Source: an uncultured Hyphomicrobiales bacterium
GTDB lineage: Bacteria; Pseudomonadota; Alphaproteobacteria; Rhizobiales; Beijerinckiaceae
Assembly (NCBI GenBank): GCA_903825465.1
Contig: CAIKAR010000005.1
Span: 1 to 64,000 of the forward strand
Direction: 5' to 3'
DNA: 64,000 nucleotides
A model generated the notes under the pieces. That model worked only from the letters and a program-made list of their open reading frames with translations, was not told the DNA's origin and made no database searches. Positions 19,035-28,625 of this stretch are shown in pieces (position 1 is the stretch's first letter; each line of letters begins with the position of its first letter). The translations under genes were made by a program, and so were the position numbers.

Positions 19035-20084
19035 TTGCGGACGCTCATTCCAGCCATCGTCGGAATACTCGCCGCCTTCGCCGCGGCGCCGGCGCGCGCC
19101 GCGGACGCCGTGGAAGCGTTCTACCGCGGCAAAACCATCCGCTTGATCGTCGGCGCGCCGGCGGGCGGCGGCTACGACCTTGTCGGCCGCACCGTGGCGG
19201 AGCGGCTCGGCGCGCATATTCCGGGCAACCCCAACGTGACCGTCGAGAACATGCCCGCCGCCAGCAGCCTGGTGATGAGCAACTACCTCTATAATTCCGC
19301 GCCGCGCGACGGCACAGCCATCGGCGTGCCCAGCAACGCGCTGCCGCTGGAGTCGCGCCTTCACCTCCTGACGCGCGCGGGGGGCGCGCTGAATTTCGAC
19401 TTTTCCAAATTCATATGGATCGGCAACGCCGCGCGGCAGCCACAGGTCTTGTTCGTCTGGCATGACGCCCCGGTCAAAACGGTCGAAGACCTCAAGACGT
19501 TTCCCGCGCTGATGGGCGCGATCAGCGTCGGCGCGGACAGCTTCACCCTGCCCTATGTGATGAACGCCGTCCTGCCCGCGAAGATGAAGATCATTCCCGG
19601 CTACGCGGGCATTGGCGAAACCCTGTTGGCGATGGAGCGCGGCGAGTTGCACGGGCACAGCGCCGGCCTCGCCAACATCGTCTCCGCCAAGCCCGACTGG
19701 ATTCGCGAGGGAAAGCTTCGCGTGCTCGCGCAATTCGGCCTGACGCGCCAACCGGAGCTGCCCGATGTTCCCACCGGCGACGAAATCGTCGACAACCCCG
19801 CCGACAAGGACATGCTGCGCTTCTTCGCGCTGAAATACGAGCTCGCCTATGGCTTCATCGCGCCGCCGGGCGTGCCTGGCGACCGCGCCGCGGCGCTGAA
19901 ACACGCGTTCGACGAGACCATGCGCGATCCCCTCTACATCGAAGCCGCGGCGCGCCTGTCGCTGCCGCGCAATTCCATGACATCGAACGAAGTCGACGCG
20001 ACCATCGCGAAAATAAACGCCACGCCCGAGCCGGTGGTCGCGCGCATGCGGGCGATCCTCGACACGCTGAACGAGAAAAAATAA
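19035..20084 (+). CDS. Bug/TctC-family tripartite tricarboxylate transporter substrate-binding protein
   Basis: GKTIRLIVGAPAGGGYDLVGRTVAERLGAHIPGNPNVTVENMPAASSL; signal peptide from TTG start 19035. Confidence 0.88.
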   Translation: MRTLIPAIVGILAAFAAAPARAADAVEAFYRGKTIRLIVGAPAGGGYDLVGRTVAERLGAHIPGNPNVTVENMPAASSLVMSNYLYNSAPRDGTAIGVPSNALPLESRLHLLTRAGGALNFDFSKFIWIGNAARQPQVLFVWHDAPVKTVEDLKTFPALMGAISVGADSFTLPYVMNAVLPAKMKIIPGYAGIGETLLAMERGELHGHSAGLANIVSAKPDWIREGKLRVLAQFGLTRQPELPDVPTGDEIVDNPADKDMLRFFALKYELAYGFIAPPGVPGDRAAALKHAFDETMRDPLYIEAAARLSLPRNSMTSNEVDATIAKINATPEPVVARMRAILDTLNEKK

Positions 20085-20095
20085 TGGAGACCTCC

Positions 20096-20869
20096 ATGCG
20101 CATTCTGGTGATCGACCAAGCCCCGCTGTCGGCGGAAAAGAACCCGCCCTACGACGTCGCGGCGATAACACGGCTGCTGCAATCCTACGCGTCGCCGGGC
20201 ACAACCATCGAAATAGGATTTCCGGAAAACTACGAGGGCGCGCGGCTGATGGATTCGATTGGCGCGCAAAGCAAGCTGAACGGGCTGCACCACATGATGG
20301 AAACGCCCGGCATCGTGCGCAAGATCTTCTGGGCGAAGGAGAACGGCTACGACGCCGTGATTTCGAGCAACACTTTCGACCCTGGCGTCGACGGCGGCCG
20401 CCTCGCGGTGGACATCCCCGTCATCGGCCTCAACCGCGCGTCGATGCACGCGGCGCTGACGCTCGCCGACAGGGTTGGCGTGACCGTGCCGCTGCCGAGC
20501 CACGTGCCCTACACGCGCCGCATCATGCGCGCCAACGGGCTTGAGCAGTTCATCGCGGGGATGCGGCCGATCGGCGTCTATGTGAACGCCGGCGAGCGCA
20601 AGGACGAGATCTTCGACATCATGGTGAAGTTGATCCGGCGGCTTGTCGACGAGGACGGCGCCGAAATCATCCTGCCGCTCGGCGGCGCGTTGATCCCCTA
20701 TATCGTCGATCCCGACGACCTGGCGAAGGCGACGGGCGTTCAGGTGCTGAACACCAAGGCCATCGGCATCCGGTTCGCCGAATTGTGCGTCAGCCGCAAA
20801 TGGACGCAAAGCGCGATCACTTATCCGCGCGCGCGGTTGGAACTGAAGGATTTCACGGCGAAACTCTAG
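20096..20869 (+). CDS. Asp/Glu/hydantoin racemase-family protein (paralogue 2)
   Basis: Highly similar to 18250-19020; ISSNTFDPGVDGGRLAVDIPVIG; EIILPLGGALIP; alternative ATG at 20084. Confidence 0.85.
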   Translation: MRILVIDQAPLSAEKNPPYDVAAITRLLQSYASPGTTIEIGFPENYEGARLMDSIGAQSKLNGLHHMMETPGIVRKIFWAKENGYDAVISSNTFDPGVDGGRLAVDIPVIGLNRASMHAALTLADRVGVTVPLPSHVPYTRRIMRANGLEQFIAGMRPIGVYVNAGERKDEIFDIMVKLIRRLVDEDGAEIILPLGGALIPYIVDPDDLAKATGVQVLNTKAIGIRFAELCVSRKWTQSAITYPRARLELKDFTAKL

Positions 20870-20890
20870 CCGCCGCTTCGAGGAAACGAC

Positions 20891-22021
20891 ATGACGAATT
20901 CCATCGACGCGCGGGAAAGCGATCTCAAGATCGCGAAGATCGAGGCCGTCCGGCTGCGCCTGCCGTTCAAGTCGGCCGTCTCCTACAAGTCGGTCAAACA
21001 GGCGGTCGGCGAATACGTGCTTGTCCGCCTGACCCTCGGCAACGGATTGCAAGGCGTCGCCGAAACCAATTGCCGACAGGAGCAGTCGGGCGAGGACGCG
21101 GTTTCGCTCGCCTATCAGGTCGAGGCGTTTTTCGGCCCGCGCCTTCTCGGCCGCGACCCCCTCGGCCACCTGTCGATTCTCCACGACATCAACGCCTGCA
21201 AGGCCTGTCCAGCGGCCAAGTCCCTCATCGACATCGCGCTGTGGGACTTGCGCGGCAAAGTCCTCGGCCAACCAGTCTGGCGGCTGCTTGGCGGCGAAAA
21301 GGCGAAGCCCATGCCGCTGACGTGGATCGCCCACGGCAACAGCGTGGAAGGTCAGATCGCCGAAGCTCGGAAAATGCGCGAGACCCGGGGATACCGGGGC
21401 CTCAAACTCAAAACGTGGCGGCGCTCGCGCGAGGATTTGCGCATGATCGAAGGCGTGCGCAAGGCGGTGGGCGACGATGTCTTCCTCACCATCGACTGCA
21501 ACGGAACCTACGCGGAGTCGGAGGCGCGGGCCATCCTGTCGCGCGCGGTGGATTTCGACGTGCGCTTCATCGAGGAGCCATGCGACTTCAAGGACATCGC
21601 GCGGCAGGCGGACATGGCGACGGCGCTGCCGATCCCGATGCTCGGCGACCAATGCTGCGAGACGCTGGCCGACGTCAACGCGCATCTGCGCGCGCGCAGC
21701 ATCGGCGGCGTCAGCGTGAAGATGCGGCGAACCGGCGTGACGCAATCGCTCAAGATCATTTCGCTGTGCGAGGCGGCGAACGTGCCGGCGCTGATCGGCA
21801 CGGATTCCGAAAGCCGCCTCGCCGCCATGCCGCGGGCGCATCTGCACGCCGCCATTCCGCATCTCGCCGACCTGCCCGCCGAAACGCACTTTTACGACAA
21901 GCTTGACGACGACGTGTTCATGGGCGATTTTAAATTCGCCGATGGGGCCTTGACGCCGTCCGACGCGCCCGGATTCGGCGCCGAAATCGACGAGGACAAG
22001 CTGCGAAAGTACGCGTTTTGA
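20891..22021 (+). CDS. Mandelate racemase/muconate lactonizing enzyme family protein
   Basis: GLKLKTW (KxK), TIDCNGTY, FIEEPCDF, GDQCCETL, GGVSVKM: full set of enolase-superfamily MLE-type residues. Confidence 0.88.
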   Translation: MTNSIDARESDLKIAKIEAVRLRLPFKSAVSYKSVKQAVGEYVLVRLTLGNGLQGVAETNCRQEQSGEDAVSLAYQVEAFFGPRLLGRDPLGHLSILHDINACKACPAAKSLIDIALWDLRGKVLGQPVWRLLGGEKAKPMPLTWIAHGNSVEGQIAEARKMRETRGYRGLKLKTWRRSREDLRMIEGVRKAVGDDVFLTIDCNGTYAESEARAILSRAVDFDVRFIEEPCDFKDIARQADMATALPIPMLGDQCCETLADVNAHLRARSIGGVSVKMRRTGVTQSLKIISLCEAANVPALIGTDSESRLAAMPRAHLHAAIPHLADLPAETHFYDKLDDDVFMGDFKFADGALTPSDAPGFGAEIDEDKLRKYAF

Positions 22022-22998
22022 CCGGCCGCCCGAAGACGAACCTCGCGATCATCGGCCTCGGTGGATGGGGGCGCAAGCTCGTCGAATCCGTACAAGGCGA
22101 ATCGACCGACGTTGGTTTTTCCGCGGCGATCGTCCGGCGGACGGACTCGTCCGAGGCCTTCGCGAAGGCGCATGGATTGCGGCTGGAGACGGACATCGCG
22201 TCCACTCTCGCCGACCCCTCGATAGCGGGCGTCGTGTCGAGCGGCCCGGCGCATCTGCACGCCGTTCACGGCATCGCCGCGATGGAGGCGGGAAAACCCG
22301 TTCTCGCCATCAAGCCGCTGGCGCTGACAGCGGCCGACGCGGCGAAAATGGCCGCCGTGAGCGAGGCGAAAGGCGTTTTACTGGCGCTCGGATACAACCG
22401 CTGCTTCTATCCCAACGTCGCGGAAATGCGCCGCCGCCTCGCCGCCGGAGCGCTGGGCGACCTCGTCCACGCCGAGGGCGATTTCTGCGTCGACCGCTAC
22501 CGTTCGCTGAAGGGCGCGCACTGGAAGGCCAATCCCGAGAACTCGCCGGCGGGCGGCCTCGCCGACCACATGCTCTATCTCGCCATCGACACGCTGGGCG
22601 CCATCGACGAAGTCCACGCGCTCGCCTTCCGCCACCACTCCGACAACGAACTCGCCGACGCGACGGCGGTGTTGTTGCGGACAAAAGGCCGCCAATCCGC
22701 GTTGCTCACGGCCATCGGCGTCACGTCCGACTACTACCGCTTCCAGGTTTTCGGCGCGAAAGGCTGGATCGAAATCCGCGACGACACCGGCTTCGCGTTC
22801 CAGCCGCTGAAGGGGCCGCGCGAGGACATCGTGTTCGACGCCATCGACGCCGAGCGCGCGGAAGTCGAGGCGTTCGCGGCGGCGATCCGCGGCGAGCGAA
22901 TCTTCCCCGTGCCGGTCCGCGACGCGGTCCACGGCGTCGCCGCGCTCGAGGCCATCGGCCGCTCCGCGATTGAAAACAGGCCCATGCTGGTTGAATAA
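22018..22998 (+). CDS. Gfo/Idh/MocA family oxidoreductase
   Basis: NLAIIGLGGWGRKLVESV; GKPVLAIKPLALTAADAAKM; TTG start overlapping upstream stop. Confidence 0.85.
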   Translation: MTGRPKTNLAIIGLGGWGRKLVESVQGESTDVGFSAAIVRRTDSSEAFAKAHGLRLETDIASTLADPSIAGVVSSGPAHLHAVHGIAAMEAGKPVLAIKPLALTAADAAKMAAVSEAKGVLLALGYNRCFYPNVAEMRRRLAAGALGDLVHAEGDFCVDRYRSLKGAHWKANPENSPAGGLADHMLYLAIDTLGAIDEVHALAFRHHSDNELADATAVLLRTKGRQSALLTAIGVTSDYYRFQVFGAKGWIEIRDDTGFAFQPLKGPREDIVFDAIDAERAEVEAFAAAIRGERIFPVPVRDAVHGVAALEAIGRSAIENRPMLVE

Positions 22999-23047
22999 AC
23001 CGCGCTTCGGCGGCGCGAACATTCCACGCGACAACGGAATTGGACAC

Positions 23048-24511
23048 ATGCAAGACGACGTCGCCCGCTCGTGGCTCGGCAAATACAACCGGCCGCACCG
23101 CGACCTCCGCGAATTCATCGAGCGGGCCGAGCGCGAGGGCGAGATTCTGCGCGCGTCGGGCGCCGACTGGGATCTCGAAATGGGCGCGCTGGCGGAAATC
23201 GTCAACCACAAGCACGCGGAACCCAAGGCGATCCTGTTCGAGAACATCAAGGATTATCCGGGCTATTCGGCGATCTCCGGCCTGTCGAACTCGTCGAAGC
23301 GGCTCGCGCTGACGCTCGGTTTTCCCATGCCGCGCAACGCGCTCGACGTGGTCACCGCCTACCGCGACCGCATGAAGCATCACAAGCCCATTCCGCCGAC
23401 GACCGTCGCGACGGGGCCGGTGTTGGAGAACATCCAGCGCGGCGACGACGTCGATCTGTTCAAATTCCCGGTTCCGCGCCTGCACGAGAAGGACGGGGGC
23501 CGCTACATTGGCACCGACGATCTCGTCATCATGCGCGACCCGGAGGGCGGCTGGGTCAACGCGGCGACCTACCGCGTCATGGTCCACGACGCCAAAACGG
23601 TGGGCATCTGGATATCGCCGGGCAAACAGGGCCGGCAAATCCGCGACAAGTATTTCAAGGCCGGCAAGCCGTGTCCCGTGCTGATCTGCTGCGGGCAGGA
23701 CCCGCTGCTGTTTCTCGCGGCCAACCACGAAGTGCGCTACGGCGTTTCCGAAATCGACTACGCTGGCGGCCATCGCGGCGAGCCGTTCGAGGTCGTGCCA
23801 AGCGAAGTTTACGGCCTGCCCATGCCCGCGAGCGCGGAAATCGTGCTCGAAGGCGCGCTTCACGCCAATGACGCGAGGCTCGAAGGGCCGTTCGGCGAAT
23901 TCACCGGCTATTACGCGAGCGCGCCGAGCGAACAGCCCGTCATGCGCGTCGAGCGCGTCTATCACAGGAACAATCCAATCCTCGGAATCGCCTGCCCGAT
24001 GCGCCCGCCAACCGACGTGTCGTTCGGCAAGTGCATCGTGAAAGCCGGCATGATCTGGGACGAGATGGAGCGGGCGGGCATTTCGGGCATCAAGGGCGTG
24101 TGGTGCCACGAGGCCGGCGTCGCGCGGCTTTTCAACGTGATTTCGCTGAAGCAGGCGTACGCCGGGCACGCCAAGCAGGCGCTGCTGGTGGCGGCCGGCT
24201 GCCAGTCCGGCGCCTACGTCGGCCGTTTCACGATCGTCGTCGACGACGACGTCGATCCAACGGACATGTTCGACGTGATCTGGGCGATGTCGACGCGCTG
24301 CGATCCGATCGAAGACATCGACTTCGTCCGCAAGATGTGGAGCGGCCCGCTCGACCCGATGGCGCCAGCGTCCAACCAGACCTCGCGCGCGCTGATCGAC
24401 GCTTGCCGGCCGTTCGACCGGTTGAAGGATTTTCCGGAAGTGGCGAGCGCGCCACGCGAGTTGATCGACCGCGTCTCGGCGAAGTTCGCCGATCTTGTCG
24501 GGAAGATTTGA
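23048..24511 (+). CDS. UbiD-family (prFMN-type) decarboxylase
   Basis: DLREFIERAEREGEILRASGADWDLEMGALAEI; RYIGTDDLVIMRDPEGGWVNAATYR; EGPFGEFTGYY. Confidence 0.92.
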   Translation: MQDDVARSWLGKYNRPHRDLREFIERAEREGEILRASGADWDLEMGALAEIVNHKHAEPKAILFENIKDYPGYSAISGLSNSSKRLALTLGFPMPRNALDVVTAYRDRMKHHKPIPPTTVATGPVLENIQRGDDVDLFKFPVPRLHEKDGGRYIGTDDLVIMRDPEGGWVNAATYRVMVHDAKTVGIWISPGKQGRQIRDKYFKAGKPCPVLICCGQDPLLFLAANHEVRYGVSEIDYAGGHRGEPFEVVPSEVYGLPMPASAEIVLEGALHANDARLEGPFGEFTGYYASAPSEQPVMRVERVYHRNNPILGIACPMRPPTDVSFGKCIVKAGMIWDEMERAGISGIKGVWCHEAGVARLFNVISLKQAYAGHAKQALLVAAGCQSGAYVGRFTIVVDDDVDPTDMFDVIWAMSTRCDPIEDIDFVRKMWSGPLDPMAPASNQTSRALIDACRPFDRLKDFPEVASAPRELIDRVSAKFADLVGKI

Positions 24512-24619
24512 CGCCGCGCGCGGTTTGACGCGGCGAGTCGCCTGACGCATAAGGCCGGCCCGCTCCCCATCCAGCCGACGCGAAGCGCCCTGCCCCGGGC
24601 CGTTCGCTTTTGGACCGTC

Positions 24620-25912
24620 ATGCCGCGCGCCATTGGACTTGATTTCGGCACGACCAACACCGTGCTCGCCACCTGCCCGGAGGGCGGCGCCGCGCGGCCG
24701 CTGCTTTTTCCCTTCGAGGGCGGACACGTCGACGCGCTGCGTTCGGCCCTGTGCTTCTGGAAGGATTTTCGACAATCGCCCGCGTCCGTCGAGGTCGAGG
24801 CCGGCCCCTGGGCCATTGATCACTATGTCGACGACCCCCAAGACTGCCGCTTCCTGCAATCGCTGAAAACGTTTTCGGCGAGCCCGCATTTTCAGGCGAC
24901 GTATCTTTTCGCCAAAAAATACCGCTTCGAGGATTTGTTGCGGACATTTCTCGAACGCTTGCGCGCCCGCGCCGGCGAGGCGATGGCGAGCTTGCCCGAG
25001 CGCGTCGTTGTGGGGCGCCCCGTGACTTTCGCCGGCGCGAGCCCGGACCCTCTGCTCGCCATGTCCCGCTATCGCGCCGCGCTCGCCGAATTCGGCTTCA
25101 AGGAGATTGTCTTCGTTTACGAGCCCGTGGCCGCCGCTTTCTCCTTCGCGCGCAAGCTGCGAGGCAGCGCGCGGGTTCTCGTCGCCGATTTCGGCGGTGG
25201 CACGACGGACTTCTCGATCATGGACTTCAACGTCGCCGGCGGCGCGTTCCACGCCAGGCCATTGGCGCATTCGGGTGTCGGAATCGCCGGTGACACGTTT
25301 GACTACCGGATCATCGACCACGTGGTGCTGCCGTGGCTCGGCAAGGGCACGAGCTTCCGCGGCATGGGCAAGGTTCTGCCCTTGCCGCAGGGGCCCTTCG
25401 CCAGTTTCGGCCGCTGGAACCTGCTGTCGGTGTTGAAATCCTCCGACGAGTTTCGCGACCTCAAGCAGACCCTGCGCTATTGCGTCGAGCCGGAAAAGAT
25501 CCAGCGCTTCATCGAGCTTGTCGAAGAGGACATGGGCTATCCCCTCTACAAGGCGGTGTCGGCGGCGAAGGCGCGCCTGTCGCTGGCGGAGGAAACCGCC
25601 TTCGATTTTCCGCCTCTCGGCCCCGGCTTCCACGCGACGATCAAGCGCGCCGATTTCGACGAGTGGATCGCCGGCGATCTGACGCGCGTCGAAACCGCGC
25701 TCGACGCGGCGATGACGGAAGCCGCGCTCGTGGACGCGTCCATCGACAAGGTGTTTCTCACCGGCGGCACCTCGTTTGTGCCCGCCGTGCGCGACATCTT
25801 CAAACGCCGCTTCGGCGCGGAAAAAATCGAAACCGGCGACGAACTCCTGTCCATCGCCAACGGCCTCGCGTTGATCGGCGAGCGCGACGACGCCGCGGCC
25901 TGGGCGGCGTGA
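24620..25912 (+). CDS. Hsp70 family protein, YegD-like
   Basis: AIGLDFGTTNTVLA; LVADFGGGTTDFSIMDF; FLTGGTSFVPAVRDIF. Confidence 0.9.
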   Translation: MPRAIGLDFGTTNTVLATCPEGGAARPLLFPFEGGHVDALRSALCFWKDFRQSPASVEVEAGPWAIDHYVDDPQDCRFLQSLKTFSASPHFQATYLFAKKYRFEDLLRTFLERLRARAGEAMASLPERVVVGRPVTFAGASPDPLLAMSRYRAALAEFGFKEIVFVYEPVAAAFSFARKLRGSARVLVADFGGGTTDFSIMDFNVAGGAFHARPLAHSGVGIAGDTFDYRIIDHVVLPWLGKGTSFRGMGKVLPLPQGPFASFGRWNLLSVLKSSDEFRDLKQTLRYCVEPEKIQRFIELVEEDMGYPLYKAVSAAKARLSLAEETAFDFPPLGPGFHATIKRADFDEWIAGDLTRVETALDAAMTEAALVDASIDKVFLTGGTSFVPAVRDIFKRRFGAEKIETGDELLSIANGLALIGERDDAAAWAA

Positions 25913-25996
25913 GCCGTTTTGCCGCTTGCGCGCGGCCCGCCCGCGCCGCATGATCGGCGGGATGGCCGATCAAACGATCCGGCGCCGGGGGGCTTC

Positions 25997-27013
25997 ATGT
26001 CGATGTTCAAATCAATCTTGCTGGCGGGCGCCGCCGCGCTCTGCGCCGCCTCCCCCGCCCTCGCCGCCGAACCCGCCGCTTGCGACAGCTACAAGGCCGC
26101 CGTCACCGGCGGACCTCTGCCGCCGGTCGATTCCGACACCGTCGTCATACGCTGGCTCGCCAACGCCAATTATGAGTTCGCCTACAAGGGCAAGGTCTAT
26201 CTCTTCGACGCCTATTTCGACCGCGTGCCGCGCAGCCATAATGTTGGCTTCAAGGCTGCCGACGTGACGAAGGCCGAGGCGGTCTTCGTCTCGCACGCGC
26301 ATTTCGACCATATCTCCGACATCGGCCCGGTGGCGCGGCAGACCGGCGCGCCGGTCGTCGGCGCGCCGATCACCGCGCGCGTCGCCAAGGAATTGGGCGT
26401 GCCGGAAAAGCAAATCGTCGTAGCCACCGGCGGCGAGAGCCTGAAGTTCGGCGACGCGACCGTGGAGGTGGCGCTCGCCGAGCATTCCACCATTCAGCCC
26501 GGCCTCACCGAGCTCTACGGGCAGATGTACGCCAACGATTCCGCGCCCTACACGCCCGCCGAAAAGACGCTCGGCGCCTACGTGAAGACGCTCGGTTCGT
26601 TCGATCCGGACATCATCAAGAAGGGCACCCTCGCCTTTGGCCTGACTTTTCCCTCCGGCTTCAAAGCCGTGTTGATCGGCAGCGCCGGCCCCATCACCGA
26701 GGGTGTGCGCGAGCTCGCGAAAAAGCTCGGGCCGGTCGATGTCGCCATCATCGCCTACCAGGTGCATCCGGTGGCCGAGGTCCAGATCGCCTACACGTGG
26801 CCCTTCATCGAGTTGTTCAAGCCGAAGCTGTTCCTCCCCGCCCACCACGACGCGAGTTTCGGCACATGGGTCGACCTTGGCCTTGAACCGCTGTTCGAGA
26901 AAATCCGCGACGAAATGCCGGAAACGAAATTTCTGTCGCCCTTGTATCGCTCGCCCATCTGCGTCTCCGGCGCCGGGCCGACCAAAGGCGAGGTTGTGTC
27001 GTTCAAGCCGTGA
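25997..27013 (+). CDS. Exported MBL-fold metallohydrolase
   Basis: Signal peptide; VFVSHAHFDHISDIGPV (HxHxDH); LPAHHDASFGTW. Confidence 0.88.
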   Translation: MSMFKSILLAGAAALCAASPALAAEPAACDSYKAAVTGGPLPPVDSDTVVIRWLANANYEFAYKGKVYLFDAYFDRVPRSHNVGFKAADVTKAEAVFVSHAHFDHISDIGPVARQTGAPVVGAPITARVAKELGVPEKQIVVATGGESLKFGDATVEVALAEHSTIQPGLTELYGQMYANDSAPYTPAEKTLGAYVKTLGSFDPDIIKKGTLAFGLTFPSGFKAVLIGSAGPITEGVRELAKKLGPVDVAIIAYQVHPVAEVQIAYTWPFIELFKPKLFLPAHHDASFGTWVDLGLEPLFEKIRDEMPETKFLSPLYRSPICVSGAGPTKGEVVSFKP

Positions 27014-27095
27014 ACCAACCCCGCCGCCGATCCGAAACAATTTGCGCGCGGAGCGTTGACAGTCCGCGCCGCCGGCCCTAGACAACGCGCGGTTT

Positions 27096-27171
27096 GGGGC
27101 TGTAGCTCAGATGGGAGAGCGCTGCAATCGCACTGCAGAGGTCGTGAGTTCGAATCTCATCAGCTCCACCA
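27096..27171 (+). tRNA. tRNA-Ala (anticodon CGC)
   Basis: GGGGCTGTAGCTCAGATGGGAGAGCGCTGCAATCGCACTGCAGAGGTCGTGAGTTCGAATCTCATCAGCTCCACCA: full cloverleaf with encoded CCA. Confidence 0.96.
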
Positions 27172-27589
27172 AACCGTTCCTCTTTTTTCCTGACCGCCTG
27201 GATTTGCGATAAAAGCGCGGCCTGCGGGCCGTTCGCGTGATATCGCGATCTCGGTCGTGGACATCTCAGGCTCTTCCACCGGCCGCGTCGCGAAAGCATG
27301 CCGCGATCTCCGACGGCAAAACCGCCCTTTCCGCGTTCGCCACGGGTGTGGACCCCGGATGACCCGCTTCCCGGAACTCAAATCTCCGGCGGTCCAAAGA
27401 ATGGGAACGGATCAACAATAGATGGACCGAACTTATGAGCGGCGGGAAATCGAGGAGGAGGTCAAACGACATAAACCGCGCGGGGCCGAATGAGTTGTCT
27501 GTCGTCGGAGATGACTCAACCCTTTGTGGAAACAAGATTCACCCGCGCCGGGCAACGGTTCCGCGTGGCAATCAACGGGCCACGCTTTG

Positions 27590-28621
27590 TCAACCGCCCG
27601 CGAGAACTTCGCGCAGCTGGTCAACGACGTCATTGGGCGCTTCGCGCAAACCGTCGAGGAGACGGACGATCTCGGCGCCGCTAACGGGGCTTACGTCGAT
27701 ATTGATGGCTTTCGCCTCGGCCAAAAACTCCGGGTCGCGCATCGTATCGTCGAAAGCTCGGCGCAATAGGGCGAGACGCGGGGCGATGACGCCGGGCGGC
27801 GCCATCAATGGACGCGCGAGTTTATATTTCAAGCCGAACATGCGCAGCATCTCTCGCGAGTTGACGTTGTCGGCCAGCTCGATCGCGGTGGGAACATTCG
27901 GCATGCCGCGCGCTCGTTCGGATCCAAACTGCGCGAGAAGAGTGATTTTCCCCTCGCGAAGCCAATCCGCCTTCGTCACGAAGACATTTGTCGAGCCCGT
28001 GCTGTTTCCCTGCGCTTCTCCACGCTCAATGGCCTCGAATATTTCGTTTTGTCCCTGATAGCCGGTGACGATATCGATGTTGGCCCCGATGAGGCGTTTT
28101 AGAAGCTGGGGCGCCGAGTAATTGTCGGCGGTGGGTCCGGTCGCGCCCACGATGACCTTGTTTTGCTTGAGCATCGCGATGCTGTTGGCGGCGGTCGACA
28201 GCGTGAAAAACACCTGAGGGTCCTCGACGGGAGAGCCGATCCAACCGAATTTTTCCGCGTCGAACGCGACGTTTCCGCCGTCCCTGGACATCAATTTCAG
28301 GCGGGATTCAACGGGCACGTTGTTGGTTGGCATTCCAATGACCAAGCCGTCCCGCGGCGCGGATCGATAGAGGTAATTCGCCATGATAAGCCCCGTCGCG
28401 CCGGGCATGTTCTCGACGACAATGGCCGGAGACCCCGGAATGTGGCGGGCCATGTGGATCGCGAGCACGCGCGCCATTATATCGTATCCGCCGCCCGCGG
28501 CGGCGCCGACCACGAGCCGAATTGTCTTTCCCTGATAAAACCCCGGGCTTTCCTGCGCGTGAGAGACGGCCGCCGGCGCGATGAGCGCCATGCCTATCGC
28601 CAACAATTTCACGATGCTCAT
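27590..28621 (-). CDS. Bug/TctC-family substrate-binding protein
   Basis: GKTIRLVVGAAAGGGYDIMARVLAIHMARHIPGSPAIVVENMPGATGL; signal peptide from ATG 28621. Confidence 0.85.
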   Translation of the reverse strand: MSIVKLLAIGMALIAPAAVSHAQESPGFYQGKTIRLVVGAAAGGGYDIMARVLAIHMARHIPGSPAIVVENMPGATGLIMANYLYRSAPRDGLVIGMPTNNVPVESRLKLMSRDGGNVAFDAEKFGWIGSPVEDPQVFFTLSTAANSIAMLKQNKVIVGATGPTADNYSAPQLLKRLIGANIDIVTGYQGQNEIFEAIERGEAQGNSTGSTNVFVTKADWLREGKITLLAQFGSERARGMPNVPTAIELADNVNSREMLRMFGLKYKLARPLMAPPGVIAPRLALLRRAFDDTMRDPEFLAEAKAINIDVSPVSGAEIVRLLDGLREAPNDVVDQLREVLAGG

Positions 28622-28625
28622 GACG

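Noticed and set aside
22721-25951. 1076-aa minus-strand ORF
   Set aside because: Antisense to Gfo/Idh/MocA, UbiD and Hsp70 genes that have clear family motifs; composition (R/A/H/V-rich, no motifs) is typical of GC-rich antisense frames.
27078-27299. 73-aa ORF ending GGADEIRTHDLCSAIAALSHLSYSPKPRVV
   Set aside because: Classic false ORF across the reverse strand of the tRNA-Ala gene.
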